Below are positions 7,259 through 15,530 of a stretch of DNA of 20,970 nucleotides, piece by piece. A program made the translations under genes and the position numbers. Source of the stretch: JAENVT01 sp031373785. Lineage in GTDB: Bacteria; Actinomycetota; Acidimicrobiia; Acidimicrobiales; Ilumatobacteraceae. The notes under the pieces were generated by a model. That model was not told the origin of the DNA, made no database searches, and saw only the letters and a list, made by a program, of their open reading frames with translations. Numbering within the stretch: the stretch's first letter is position 1; every line of letters begins with the position of its first letter. The stretch spans positions 1-20,970 of the forward strand of contig JANMNE010000353.1 of assembly GCA_031373785.1 (NCBI GenBank), given 5' to 3'.

Positions 7259-7756
7259 TCAGGCGACTGCGTCGGGGGCGGCGTGGCGCACCACCAGGGT
7301 GCCGGCCGCCTTGTCGTGCAGGCCTTGGCGTAGCGGGTTCCACAGTGCGATCGAATACACCAAGACGCCGAGGAACACCCCGACGCGCGGGATCGCGCCC
7401 AACGACAGCGGCACCAGGGCGCGCATCACCGCCTCCCACCAACCGGGGCGTCCCCCGTCGACCAGGCGGACCACACGGGTGCCCATCGCGAGCTTGCCGA
7501 CCGTGCGGCCGAGCAGGGCGATCATCAGCGTCTCGTACACGAACGCCAGCGAGGTCACAGCGATGTTGAACACCAGCAACGACTTCGATGTCACCGTGTC
7601 GCTCGGTGTGAACCCGACGGCAACCACCACGGCGAACACCGGCAAGGCGACGAGGATCTGATCGATGACCAGGCCCCCGACCCGCCGGACGATGGGCGCC
7701 AGGGTCAAGCCGGCCGGGACCGCCGCGTGAGCAACCTCGTCGCCGGCCGGGAACAC
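7259..7756 (-). CDS. RDD family membrane protein
   Basis: Small integral membrane protein of 165 residues and unknown transport or structural role. RDD marks are Arg24/Arg25 and Asp32 at the start of the first helix, RTVGKLAMGTRVV at 84-96, and RQGLHDKAAGTLVV at 143-156, which contains the second Asp. Hydrophobic spans are at about 28-49, 59-82 and 118-139. The only sensible start is a GTG directly abutting the TAG of the upstream flavoprotein gene with no spacer, so translation is probably coupled. It ends one base from the convergent M24 gene, leaving no room for an independent terminator. Confidence 0.87.
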   Translation of the reverse strand: MFPAGDEVAHAAVPAGLTLAPIVRRVGGLVIDQILVALPVFAVVVAVGFTPSDTVTSKSLLVFNIAVTSLAFVYETLMIALLGRTVGKLAMGTRVVRLVDGGRPGWWEAVMRALVPLSLGAIPRVGVFLGVLVYSIALWNPLRQGLHDKAAGTLVVRHAAPDAVA

Positions 7757-9118
7757 CTACTCCGCCGCTTCTGCGAGCGCCTCGGCAAGGGCGGGATGGA
7801 CGAGCAGGCTCTCGACGATGTCGGTGACCTTGAGGTTCGCCGTGACCGCCAGGGCGATGACGCTGATCAGTTCTGCCGCGTGGCGTCCGACGATCGACCC
7901 ACCCAGCACCACGCCCGTGGCCGGGTCGCTGATGATCTTGACGAAGCCCCGGAAATCGTTGTTGATGAGTGCCTTCGGCGTTGCGCTGAACGGCACCTTG
8001 GTGACGCGGATCTTGCGGCCGACGGCGAACGCGTCGGCTTCGGCGAGCCCGACATCGGCGATCTCCGGTTCGGTGAAGATCGCGCTGGCCGCCTTGTCGT
8101 AGTCGAGGTGGCGGTGGGCGACCTTCTGCAATCCCATCACGTGCTCGGCGACCTTGCGGCCCTGCATCGCCGCGACGCTGCTGAGCGGCAGCTTGCCGCT
8201 GACGTCGCCGGCGGCGTAGATGTGCGACACGTTGCTCTGGCAGTGGCGGTTGATGGTCACGAACCCGCCACGGTCGACGTCGACCCCGGCCTTGTCGAGG
8301 CCGAGACCGTCGCTGTTGGGGATCGACCCGATCGCCAGGACCGCATGCGAACTGCGGACGACCCTGCCGTCATCGCAGCGCACGACGACCTCATCGCCCT
8401 CGCGTTCGATCGAGATCGCCCGAGCACCCTTCAACAGGTGCACGCCGCGCTGCAGGAAATCGGCTTCGAGCACGGCGGCGACTTCCGGATCCTTCTGCGG
8501 CAGCACCTGCTGGCGACTGACGACCAGGGTGACCTTGGCGCCGAAGCTGCTGAACATGTGCACGAACTCCACGCCGGTCACGCCGGAGCCGATCACGGTG
8601 ATGTTCTCCGGGAAGATCGACGGTGGATAGCACTCGCGTGTGGTCAGGATCCGCTCGCCGTCGGTGGTGCACCAATCGGGGATGCGCGGCCGCGAGCCGG
8701 TGGCGATCAACACGGCGTCGGCGGCAATCGTTCGTGTGCCCTCCACGGTCGTGACCTCGACATCGTGGTCGCTGAGCAGGCGCGCCGTGCCGTGGAGCAT
8801 TTGCACGCCCTGGCTGTCCAGCAGCCGGGTGGTGCCCTGCTGCAGCCGAGCCTTGATCCCTTCGATGCGCTCGGTCAGCGCCTCGATGTCGACCTCGGCT
8901 TCCTGCTGCTCGAGACCCATCCCATGGATCCGACGCGAGAAGCTCATCGCTCCGCCCGTGGCGATCATCGTCTTGGACGGGATGCAGTCCCACAGGTGGG
9001 CCGCGCCGCCGACGACGTCGCGTTCGATCATGGTCACCTGGGCCCCGAGACGTGCGGCGTATGTCGCCGCAGTGTTGCCAGCCGGCCCGCCGCCGATGAT
9101 CACGAATCGAGTTGCCAC
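7757..9118 (-). CDS. lpdA: LpdA-like pyridine-nucleotide flavoprotein (NAD(P)H quinone reductase type), single active-site Cys
   Basis: FAD-dependent oxidoreductase of the lipoamide dehydrogenase fold, 453 residues. FAD site GGGPAG is at 9-14, the active-site segment GGAAHLWDCIPSK at 37-49, a second nucleotide loop GSGVTGVE lies mid-protein, the FAD-contacting AAGDVSG follows, and HPALAE keeps a His-Glu dyad near the C-terminus. True lipoamide dehydrogenases have CxxxxC; here the first cysteine is Ala40 and only Cys45 remains, so the disulfide cannot form. This matches Mycobacterium tuberculosis Rv3303c (GGAAVLDDCVPSK), reported as a quinone reductase. The NAD(P) strand ends in Ser-Arg and not an acidic residue, hinting at NADPH. 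Start is GTG. It lies between a secreted peptidase gene (22 bases) and an RDD gene (0 bases). The symbol is by similarity. Confidence 0.88.
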   Translation of the reverse strand: MATRFVIIGGGPAGNTAATYAARLGAQVTMIERDVVGGAAHLWDCIPSKTMIATGGAMSFSRRIHGMGLEQQEAEVDIEALTERIEGIKARLQQGTTRLLDSQGVQMLHGTARLLSDHDVEVTTVEGTRTIAADAVLIATGSRPRIPDWCTTDGERILTTRECYPPSIFPENITVIGSGVTGVEFVHMFSSFGAKVTLVVSRQQVLPQKDPEVAAVLEADFLQRGVHLLKGARAISIEREGDEVVVRCDDGRVVRSSHAVLAIGSIPNSDGLGLDKAGVDVDRGGFVTINRHCQSNVSHIYAAGDVSGKLPLSSVAAMQGRKVAEHVMGLQKVAHRHLDYDKAASAIFTEPEIADVGLAEADAFAVGRKIRVTKVPFSATPKALINNDFRGFVKIISDPATGVVLGGSIVGRHAAELISVIALAVTANLKVTDIVESLLVHPALAEALAEAAE

Positions 9119-9140
9119 CGGGACGAAAGGCTAGCGGCGC

Positions 9141-10478
9141 TCAGTCCCCGGCGAGTGCCCAGCCATCGTCCGCGAACATGACACCGCGACTGTCTCGTGT
9201 GAGCGCGAAGGATTGGATCCCACCGCCCGCAACGTTGGGGCAGTACCTCGACGGATACTGGTACGTGTTGCGTGGCTCGCCGACCCACTCGAAGTGCATG
9301 CCGTCGGGGTTGACGAAGTTTCCCCCCCACGCGAAGTTGTGGGCGCGGAAGATGCGCACCACACGACAGTCCATCTGCGGGACACAACCCTGACAGTTGC
9401 TCGTCGTGTTGGTGTCGAATGCCTGCCCCCAGGTGTGACGCGACAACGTGCCGAGCTGGGTCCCGACGATCCGGGTGAACCTCGGGCCGAAGCACCCTCC
9501 GAACGTGTTGGCGTTGGCAACGTCGATCGATCCTGCAAGACCCGCATCGACGACGGCCTGCAATGCTGCTGCCAGATCGGCCTTGATGGCGTTGTTGCAG
9601 GCGGCGCGGATACCGGTCGGGTATGGCTCGCGACCAGGGATGTAGGCCGCCTGCCAGGCGCTGTCGACCAGCATGGCCCCGCTGGAGGTCAGGGTGTAGG
9701 CCAACTCGCCGAGCAACTTCTTGGTCTTGGCGAGGCCGATGGTGCCATCGGGGTCGAGGGGATCCCATGACCGCCTCACACGGACCCTCGGATTCGTGCT
9801 CAGCCCTCGCCCGGCCAACGCGGTGTCGAGCGCCGTGCGATCAAACTGCCCGTAGATCAACACACTGGTGCCGATGATCGCTCCAAGGAGGTCGGCCTGG
9901 GAGGTCGACATGACGATCTCGGTGCCACCGACCTCGGCATCAGGGGCTACTCGCCCGACGAGGTACTGCACGATCGAACCGTCTGCAGTGGCGAGCTCCA
10001 AGATGTCGCCGGCCTGGGCGCCGCTGAGACTGGCCGAGGTCGCTCCCATCACCACGGTGCCCGCAGCGATGAACTTCGACACCTCGCGGCCCATCGCCGC
10101 GCCGATCGAGTCGAGCGGCAACGCCGTGACCGACGTCGGGAAGTACCACGACCCGAGTGGGCCTGGCGCCTGATGGATCGGCACGCCACCGCGGGTGACC
10201 TGCACCAGGCCGATGCCGAAGCCGCGACCGACCACGCCCCAGCCACCGGCATCGACGGCGGCGCCGATCGCTGCGTCGACCACGGCCGGCTGCAGCGGCC
10301 CGAAGTTGTAGATCGAGACGAGGTCGCCCGGAACGCTGAGGTTTTGAGCCGGAGCGCCACCCGTTGCCGGTTCGGCGATGACCGCCGCGGGACCGGCGGC
10401 CTCGCCTGGAATTGCCGCCCATGCCCCTGAGGCGATGACCAGCAATGCGGCGGTTCGGGTGAGTCGAGTTCGTATCAT
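9141..10478 (-). CDS. Secreted M15-type zinc peptidase with long uncharacterised N-terminal region
   Basis: Exported protein of 445 residues. The N-terminus (Arg3, Arg5, Arg8, then a hydrophobic stretch ending SGAWA at 17-21) is a signal peptide. The C-terminal part carries the M15 (D-Ala-D-Ala carboxypeptidase / endolysin VanY-like) signature: SRHTWGQAFD at 346-355 with ligands His348 and Asp355, and WGGNF...DGMHFEW at 384-398 with His395. It probably cleaves peptidoglycan stem peptides outside the cell. Cysteines at 294, 329, 362, 365, 371 and 413 may form disulfides. Residues 40-330 show no motif I recognise; they are rich in Ala, Gly and Val. An AGGAA lies nine bases before the ATG. It leads a minus-strand group with the flavoprotein and RDD genes. 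The peptide bond cut is unknown. Confidence 0.82.
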   Translation of the reverse strand: MIRTRLTRTAALLVIASGAWAAIPGEAAGPAAVIAEPATGGAPAQNLSVPGDLVSIYNFGPLQPAVVDAAIGAAVDAGGWGVVGRGFGIGLVQVTRGGVPIHQAPGPLGSWYFPTSVTALPLDSIGAAMGREVSKFIAAGTVVMGATSASLSGAQAGDILELATADGSIVQYLVGRVAPDAEVGGTEIVMSTSQADLLGAIIGTSVLIYGQFDRTALDTALAGRGLSTNPRVRVRRSWDPLDPDGTIGLAKTKKLLGELAYTLTSSGAMLVDSAWQAAYIPGREPYPTGIRAACNNAIKADLAAALQAVVDAGLAGSIDVANANTFGGCFGPRFTRIVGTQLGTLSRHTWGQAFDTNTTSNCQGCVPQMDCRVVRIFRAHNFAWGGNFVNPDGMHFEWVGEPRNTYQYPSRYCPNVAGGGIQSFALTRDSRGVMFADDGWALAGD

Positions 10479-10607
10479 GCAGTCAGTTCCTGAGGTCGTC
10501 CGGCGTGGTGTCCGGGTCGTTGTCCAGCCGCATGTCGGGCACCAACCTACCAGCGACGCCGAAACGGCTCGCGGTCAGCACGGTCGAAGCGATACCGTCA
10601 TGCCCTT
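10479..10607. promoter_or_regulatory. Divergent intergenic region between M15 peptidase gene and lysS
   Basis: These 129 bases must hold promoters for both neighbours. A TACCGT hexamer (TANNNT type) at 10593-10598 lies nine bases before the lysS GTG. Since lysS has no clear Shine-Dalgarno, a leaderless transcript is possible. No convincing -35, operator, T-box or tRNA is seen. Confidence 0.35.
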
Positions 10608-12125
10608 GTGAGTCACGACGATCCCGACCTCGAGCCAGACAACACCGGCAGCGGTCTAGCGGCAGAGAAGGCCAAGCGACTCGACAAGGTCGGGGCCTTG
10701 CGCGATGGCGGGACCAACCCCTATCCCTACCGGTTCGACCGCTCCCACTCCCTCGGCGACCTGCGCGCCCAGTTCGGCACGCTCGAGCCCGGCACCGAGA
10801 CCGAGCACCGCGTCACCGTCGCGGGGCGGATGATGCTGCGTCGCCAGCAGGGCAAGCTGATCTTCGCCACACTGCTCGATCGCAGCGGCGAGGTGCAGTT
10901 GTTCGTCTCCAAGGCGATCATCGGTGACGATGGATTCGACGCATTCGGCGAGTTCGACCTCGGCGACTGGCTCGGGGCCGAAGGCACGGTCATGACCACC
11001 CGCAAGGGCGAGCTGAGCGTGAAGGTGGACCGTGTCGAGCTGCTGGCGAAGGCGGTACGGCCGATGCCCGACAAGTGGCATGGCCTCACCGACACCGATA
11101 CGCGGTTCCGCCAGCGATACGCCGACCTGATCGTCAACGAAGAGGCACGTCGGGCGTTCCGCATCCGCCACGAGATCATCGCCAGCTTTCGTCGCACGCT
11201 GCACTCCGATGGGTTCATCGAGGTCGAGACACCGGTGCTGCATCTCGAGGCCGGCGGCGCGCACGCCAGACCGTTCGTCACCCATCACAACACCCTCGAC
11301 ATGCAGCTGTACCTGCGCATCGCCCTCGAGCTGCACCTCAAGCGGCTCATCGTGGGCGGCATGGAACGTGTCTTCGAGATCGGCCGCATCTTCCGCAACG
11401 AGGGGATCTCGACACGCCACAACCCGGAGTTCACGATGATGGAGCTGTACCAGGCCTTCGCCGATTACTCGGAGATGATCGACATCACCGAGCGGCTGAT
11501 CACCCAGGCGGCCATCGACGCCACGGGCACCTCGGTGGTGACGATCGGCGAGGACCAGGTCGATCTGGCCCAGCCGTGGCGGCGGGCCCGGATGATCGAC
11601 CTCACCAGCGAGGCGATCGGCACAGAGGTGCATCCGTCGATGCCGGTCGAAGCGCTGCGAACGCTCGCCGAGCAGCACGGCGTCGGGTACAACCCGTCGT
11701 GGGGCAGCGGCAAGATCATCGAAGAGCTGTTCGAGGCGACAGCCGAATCGTCGTTGATGCATCCGACCTTCGTCACCGGTCACCCCGTGGAGATCTCGCC
11801 GCTGGCACGAACCGACCGCAACGATCCGTTTTTGACGGAGCGCTTCGAACTGTTCGTCAACGCGCGCGAGTTGGCCAATGGCTACAGCGAGCTCAACGAT
11901 CCGGTCGAGCAGCGGGCCCGCTTCGAGGACGAACAGGCAGCGCGCGAGGCCGGCAACGTCGAGGCCGGGACGGTCGACGAGGACTACCTTCGGGCCCTGG
12001 AGTACGGCATGCCGCCGACCGGCGGCCTCGGCATCGGCATGGACCGCGTGGCGATGTTGATCGCCGGTGTCTCGTCGATCAAGGAAGTCATTCTGTTCCC
12101 GACACTTCGCCCGGAGGTGATGTAG
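10608..12125 (+). CDS. lysS: Lysyl-tRNA synthetase, class II
   Basis: Charges tRNA-Lys with lysine using ATP in the cytoplasm. The 505-residue protein has an N-terminal OB-fold anticodon domain (KLIFATLLDRSGEVQLFVS around 83-101) and the class II catalytic core. Motif 2 reads GRIFRNEGISTRHNPEFTMME near 259-279, and motif 3 reads GLGIGMDRVAML near 474-485. Both motifs and the TMMELYQAFADY segment are typical of LysS as opposed to AspRS or AsnRS. Length matches bacterial LysS. Start is GTG. The last codons contain the ribosome-binding site of dapD, and the two genes overlap by one base. No PoxA-like truncation or extra MprF domain is present. Confidence 0.96.
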   Translation: MSHDDPDLEPDNTGSGLAAEKAKRLDKVGALRDGGTNPYPYRFDRSHSLGDLRAQFGTLEPGTETEHRVTVAGRMMLRRQQGKLIFATLLDRSGEVQLFVSKAIIGDDGFDAFGEFDLGDWLGAEGTVMTTRKGELSVKVDRVELLAKAVRPMPDKWHGLTDTDTRFRQRYADLIVNEEARRAFRIRHEIIASFRRTLHSDGFIEVETPVLHLEAGGAHARPFVTHHNTLDMQLYLRIALELHLKRLIVGGMERVFEIGRIFRNEGISTRHNPEFTMMELYQAFADYSEMIDITERLITQAAIDATGTSVVTIGEDQVDLAQPWRRARMIDLTSEAIGTEVHPSMPVEALRTLAEQHGVGYNPSWGSGKIIEELFEATAESSLMHPTFVTGHPVEISPLARTDRNDPFLTERFELFVNARELANGYSELNDPVEQRARFEDEQAAREAGNVEAGTVDEDYLRALEYGMPPTGGLGIGMDRVAMLIAGVSSIKEVILFPTLRPEVM

Positions 12126-12127
12126 TG
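12113..12127 (+). promoter_or_regulatory. Ribosome-binding site fixing the dapD start
   Basis: GGAGG at 12113-12117 lies seven bases before the GTG at 12125 and is embedded in the last codons of lysS. The GTG shares its first base with the lysS TAG. This supports the GTG as the dapD start and implies translational coupling. Confidence 0.75.
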
Positions 12128-13054
12128 AGCGCCGCACGCATGGCATGGGGACGTGGGCTGGCCACGATCGCCGCCGATGGCTCCGTGCTCGACACGTGGT
12201 ACCCCGACCTCGGGCTCGGCGAGTTCGATCCATCGGCGGCTCTCGTCGACCGCGAGACCGCCAACCGACACGACTCGGTGCGTGGCGTCGAGGTGCGAGT
12301 GGTCGAGACGTCGATCGATCTCGACGCGGCACCCGAGTCGCCCAGCGACATGTACCTCCGATTGCATCTGCTGTCGAACCGCTTGTGCGCGCCACGCACG
12401 ATCAACCTCGACAACGCCTTCGGGTTGCTGACGAACGTGGCGTGGACCAACCTCGGACCCGTTGCCGTCGATCAGGTCGATTGGGTCCGCTGGCGCATGC
12501 GCTCGACCGGGCAGATGCTGACGGTGCACGGCGTCGACAAGTTCCCGCGGATGACCGACTACGTCGTGCCCAGCGGTGTGCGAATCGCCGATGCCGATCG
12601 TGTGCGTCTCGGCGCTCACCTGGCAGCCGGCACGACCGTGATGCACGAAGGCTTCGTCAACTACAACGCGGGCACACTCGGTCGTTCGATGGTCGAGGGT
12701 CGCATCTCTGCCGGCGTCGTCGTCGGCGACGGCAGCGACATCGGCGGCGGCGCCTCGATCATGGGCACGCTCTCGGGCGGCGGCAAGGACCAGATCACCA
12801 TCGGCGAGCGCTGCCTGCTCGGCGCCGAAGCCGGCATCGGCATCAGCCTCGGCGACGAATGCGTCGTCGAAGCCGGGCTCTATGTCACCGCCGGCACGCT
12901 GGTGAAGCTGCCGGACGGCGAGGTGGTCAAGGCTCGCCAGCTCAGTGGTGCGAGCGGCCTGCTCTACCGGCGCAACAGCCAGACGGGTGCGGTGGAGGCC
13001 ATCCCCCGCTCCGTGGCCTGGGAAGGGCTCAACGCCGCGCTGCATCACAATTAA
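12125..13054 (+). CDS. dapD: 2,3,4,5-tetrahydropyridine-2,6-dicarboxylate N-succinyltransferase, actinobacterial type
   Basis: Succinylates tetrahydrodipicolinate with succinyl-CoA in the diaminopimelate/lysine pathway, feeding both lysine and peptidoglycan. The 309 residues have an N-terminal alpha/beta domain to about 145, then a left-handed beta-helix of hexapeptide repeats (about 150-265). Landmarks are DNAFGLLTNVAWTNLGP at 96-112, HEGFVNYNAGTLG at 174-186 and GGGKDQITIGERCLLGAEAGIGI at 218-240, then EAGLYVTAGT. These match the Rv1201c-type DapD, which differs from the E. coli enzyme. The start GTG is set by a GGAGG seven bases upstream. Overlap with lysS links lysine supply and lysine charging in one transcript. 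The TAA stop is followed by an AT-richer gap and a new promoter region. Confidence 0.92.
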   Translation: MSAARMAWGRGLATIAADGSVLDTWYPDLGLGEFDPSAALVDRETANRHDSVRGVEVRVVETSIDLDAAPESPSDMYLRLHLLSNRLCAPRTINLDNAFGLLTNVAWTNLGPVAVDQVDWVRWRMRSTGQMLTVHGVDKFPRMTDYVVPSGVRIADADRVRLGAHLAAGTTVMHEGFVNYNAGTLGRSMVEGRISAGVVVGDGSDIGGGASIMGTLSGGGKDQITIGERCLLGAEAGIGISLGDECVVEAGLYVTAGTLVKLPDGEVVKARQLSGASGLLYRRNSQTGAVEAIPRSVAWEGLNAALHHN

Positions 13055-13082
13055 TTGAGCGCGCAAGCACATCTCGTATCAC
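13055..13082 (+). promoter_or_regulatory. Candidate promoter for the membrane-protein gene
   Basis: TTGAGC (13055-13060) and TATCAC (13077-13082) are separated by 16 bases, in a stretch less GC-rich than its surroundings and just after the dapD stop. The match to consensus is moderate. Confidence 0.3.
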
Positions 13083-13114
13083 AAGCGCACAAGCAGCTAC
13101 CATTTTTACCGTGC

Positions 13115-13130
13115 CGTGACAGTCGTCACG
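13115..13130 (+). promoter_or_regulatory. Palindrome with CRP/FNR-type half-sites
   Basis: A perfect 16-base inverted repeat, CGTGAC-N4-GTCACG. Its core is GTGA-N6-TCAC, the half-site arrangement of CRP/GlxR-family regulators. It sits 21 bases before the ATG at 13152 and downstream of the candidate promoter, a position that would suit repression. The symmetry is directly visible; the regulator is inferred. Confidence 0.5.
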
Positions 13131-13151
13131 CACGTGGAATGGGGGTTTCAC

Positions 13152-13715
13152 ATGGATGCTCACGACATAGAGAACGCTCTCGACGTCGACGACCGCTACC
13201 AGGACTGGGTCTATCGCCACCCGCTTCAAGGGGCGGCGCTGGCCGGCTTCATCGCCGTTCAGATCACCACGATCTGGGGCTACTACGCCAAGGGGATCGG
13301 CCTGCCGCCGCTTCCTTGGCCCAACTTCAACGGCGGGCTGTTCGCACCGGCGTCGTTCGCCGCTGACTTCAGCAACTATGGCAACACCGGACAGTTCTTC
13401 GTCGGCCAGTCGATCCACATGGTCAATGGAGTCGTCTTCGCGATTCTGTTCGTGCTCACACTGCGCGCCAAGATCCCGTCGTTCGGGTCGAAGATGCAGA
13501 GCATTCAGAAGGGGTTGCTGTTCGGCGTCGTGCTGGCAATCATCAGCATGGGCTTCTTGGTTCCGTATGTGTACGTGCCGAAGTCGGGCTACGGGTTCTT
13601 CAGCTTCTACACCGCCGACGGCGCCAAGCTGCCGCTGGCGATCCTGATCTGGCACTTGGTGTACGGCGGCATCCTCGGGATGCTGTACGACCCAAAGAAG
13701 TCCGACGCCACATAG
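13152..13715 (+). CDS. Unrecognised four-helix membrane protein
   Basis: I cannot assign a function. The 187-residue protein begins with an acidic, soluble stretch (MDAHDIENALDVDDRYQDWV) and has four hydrophobic spans at about 25-47, 83-104, 120-142 and 160-179. Between the first two lies a Pro/Phe/Gly-rich loop (LPPLPWPNFNGG at 51-62). His89 and Asn92 sit inside the second span and His168 inside the fourth, polar residues that could bind a cofactor or ion. A longer in-frame GTG start exists at 13116, but the ATG at 13152 has a GGGGG six bases upstream and lies outside the palindrome. A strong hairpin follows the stop. It appears to be a single-gene unit with its own promoter. Confidence 0.8.
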   Translation: MDAHDIENALDVDDRYQDWVYRHPLQGAALAGFIAVQITTIWGYYAKGIGLPPLPWPNFNGGLFAPASFAADFSNYGNTGQFFVGQSIHMVNGVVFAILFVLTLRAKIPSFGSKMQSIQKGLLFGVVLAIISMGFLVPYVYVPKSGYGFFSFYTADGAKLPLAILIWHLVYGGILGMLYDPKKSDAT

Positions 13716-13733
13716 CGCCTTGGTTCACGCAAT

Positions 13734-13763
13734 GGGCCGGGTCCACGCAAGCAGGCCCGGCCC
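13734..13763 (+). terminator. GC-rich hairpin after the membrane-protein gene
   Basis: GGGCCGGG and CCCGGCCC pair perfectly, and a G-U and a C-G pair extend the stem to ten, with a ten-base loop. It starts 18 bases after the stop codon and lies before the next gene on the same strand. There is no T-run, as is common for actinobacterial hairpins, so the terminator role is inferred from position and stability. Confidence 0.5.
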
Positions 13764-13802
13764 GCTCGCGTCCGGGCGCCACTCGCGAGGCATGATGTCT
13801 CG

Positions 13803-15530
13803 GTGATCGACCACTACCGCCAAGCCTGCAACGACCTCGACGCCGGACCGTTCGCGACCACCGAGATCGTCGTCCGCGGCGTGCCGATGCGGGTGTTCGC
13901 CGCTGCACCGCCGACGCTGCGCGTGTTGTGGCAACTCGCCGCGGGGCATGCCGACAAGACCTACATCGTCTACGAGGACGAGCGGCTGACGTACGCGGAA
14001 GTGCAAGCGAGCGTGCGATCCCTCGCCCACTACCTCCATCACACGTGCGGTGTCGGGCGCGGCGATCGCGTTGCGATTGCGATGCGCAACTATCCCGAGT
14101 GGGTGATCTCCTATTGGGCGACCGTCTCGATCGGCGCCGCGGTGGTCGGCATGAATGCATGGTGGACGAGTGCCGAGATGGAGTACGCCCTCACCGATTC
14201 GCGACCGAAGGTGTTGGTCGCCGACGACGAGCGACTGGAGCGCGTGCTGCCGGTGCTCGATGGCGTCCGCTCGGCGTCACCGCTGCACCTCGTGTCGGTG
14301 CGCACCGATCGCGCCCTGCCCATCGACTCCGTTCGATGGAGCGACGTCGTGCAACCCGACACTGCGCCCGATGCGTTGCCGGATGCCGAGATCGACCCCG
14401 ACGACGATGCGTGCATCTTCTACACCTCGGGCACGACTGGCTTCCCCAAGGGCGCACAACTGACGCACCGTGGCTCGATCCACAACATCCTCAACATCGC
14501 CTACATGACCACGGCGATCTCGATGGCCGAGGCCAAGGCTGTTGCAGCCGGTGACGTGGCGGCGCCCGCATCACCCCCGACGGCGCCGGCGCAGATCGTG
14601 ATCATGGCGCCGACACCGCTGTTCCATGTCACCGCGTGCAACTGCCTCATGCACCCGGCAACGCTGACCGGTGGCACCGTCGTGTTCACTCGCAAATGGG
14701 ACGCGGGCCGGGCGCTCGAGCTGATCGAGCGCGAGCGGGTCACCAACTTCTCTGGTGTCCCCACCATGAGCCGCGAGCTGTTGGCGCATCCCGATTGGGC
14801 GACGCGCGACACCAGCTCGCTCGGCGGGATGACCGGCGGCGGTGCTGCCGTGCAGCCCGACCTCGTCGGCAAGATCGACAAGGCCTTGAAGAATGGCGTG
14901 CCGGGCACCGGCTACGGCCTCACCGAGACGCACGGCATCGTCACCGCCAACTCGGCACGGCTGTACCTGGCCAAGCCCGACTCGGCCGGGCCGATCGTGC
15001 CGACGCTCGATTCCAAGCTGGTCGACGACGATGGCAGCGACCTGGCACCAGGCCCCGACGTGGTCGGCCAGCTCTGCGTGCGCGGCCCCATCGTGATCAA
15101 GGGATACCTCAACCGCCCCGAGGCGACCGCCGACGCGATCCGCGACGGCTGGTTCAACACCGGCGACATCGCCCGCATCGACGAGGACGGTTTCGTGTTC
15201 ATCGTCGACCGTGCCAAAGACATGGTGCTGCGCGGTGGCGAGAACGTCTACTGCAGCGAGGTCGAGGCCGCGATCTACTCGCACGACGCCATCGCCGAAG
15301 CGGCGGTGTTCGGCATCCCCGACGAGCGACTTGGAGAAGAGGTCGGCGCCGCCGTGGTGCTGCACGCGGGCGAAACGCTGACCAAAGCAGAGCTGCAGCA
15401 GTTCCTCGCTGAGCGCATCGCCAAGTACAAGATCCCGTCGGCGATCTGGTTCCTCGACCAACAACTTCCCCGCAATGCGAACGGCAAGTTCGTCAAACGC
15501 GAGCTGCGAGCCCAACTGCTCGGTGCGTGA
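13803..15530 (+). CDS. AMP-forming acyl-CoA synthetase (fatty-acid--CoA ligase family)
   Basis: Adenylates a carboxylic acid and transfers it to CoA. The 575-residue protein has the full ANL-superfamily set: the phosphate loop YTSGTTGFPKG at 207-217, GYGLTETHG in the middle, GWFNTGDIARIDEDG with the ribose-binding Asp, RAKDMVLRGGENVYCSEVE at the hinge, and a C-terminal NANGKFVKREL with the catalytic lysine. Start is GTG at 13803. An insertion of Ala/Pro-rich residues follows the phosphate loop (around 245-265). The substrate cannot be told from sequence; medium- or long-chain fatty acids are the default guess for this FadD-like type. It stands alone, with a hairpin upstream and an insertion sequence 127 bases downstream. 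Confidence 0.9.
   Translation: MIDHYRQACNDLDAGPFATTEIVVRGVPMRVFAAAPPTLRVLWQLAAGHADKTYIVYEDERLTYAEVQASVRSLAHYLHHTCGVGRGDRVAIAMRNYPEWVISYWATVSIGAAVVGMNAWWTSAEMEYALTDSRPKVLVADDERLERVLPVLDGVRSASPLHLVSVRTDRALPIDSVRWSDVVQPDTAPDALPDAEIDPDDDACIFYTSGTTGFPKGAQLTHRGSIHNILNIAYMTTAISMAEAKAVAAGDVAAPASPPTAPAQIVIMAPTPLFHVTACNCLMHPATLTGGTVVFTRKWDAGRALELIERERVTNFSGVPTMSRELLAHPDWATRDTSSLGGMTGGGAAVQPDLVGKIDKALKNGVPGTGYGLTETHGIVTANSARLYLAKPDSAGPIVPTLDSKLVDDDGSDLAPGPDVVGQLCVRGPIVIKGYLNRPEATADAIRDGWFNTGDIARIDEDGFVFIVDRAKDMVLRGGENVYCSEVEAAIYSHDAIAEAAVFGIPDERLGEEVGAAVVLHAGETLTKAELQQFLAERIAKYKIPSAIWFLDQQLPRNANGKFVKRELRAQLLGA

Noticed and set aside
7727..9181. Plus-strand open frame of 484 codons
   Set aside because: Complement of the LpdA-like flavoprotein gene, which has clear FAD and NAD(P) motifs.
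11075..12124. Long in-frame extension upstream of dapD
   Set aside because: It runs through lysS in a shadow frame; the GGAGG-spaced GTG at 12125 and DapD homology set the true start.
10656..12395. Minus-strand open frame of 579 codons
   Set aside because: Complement of lysS and the start of dapD; no motifs of its own.
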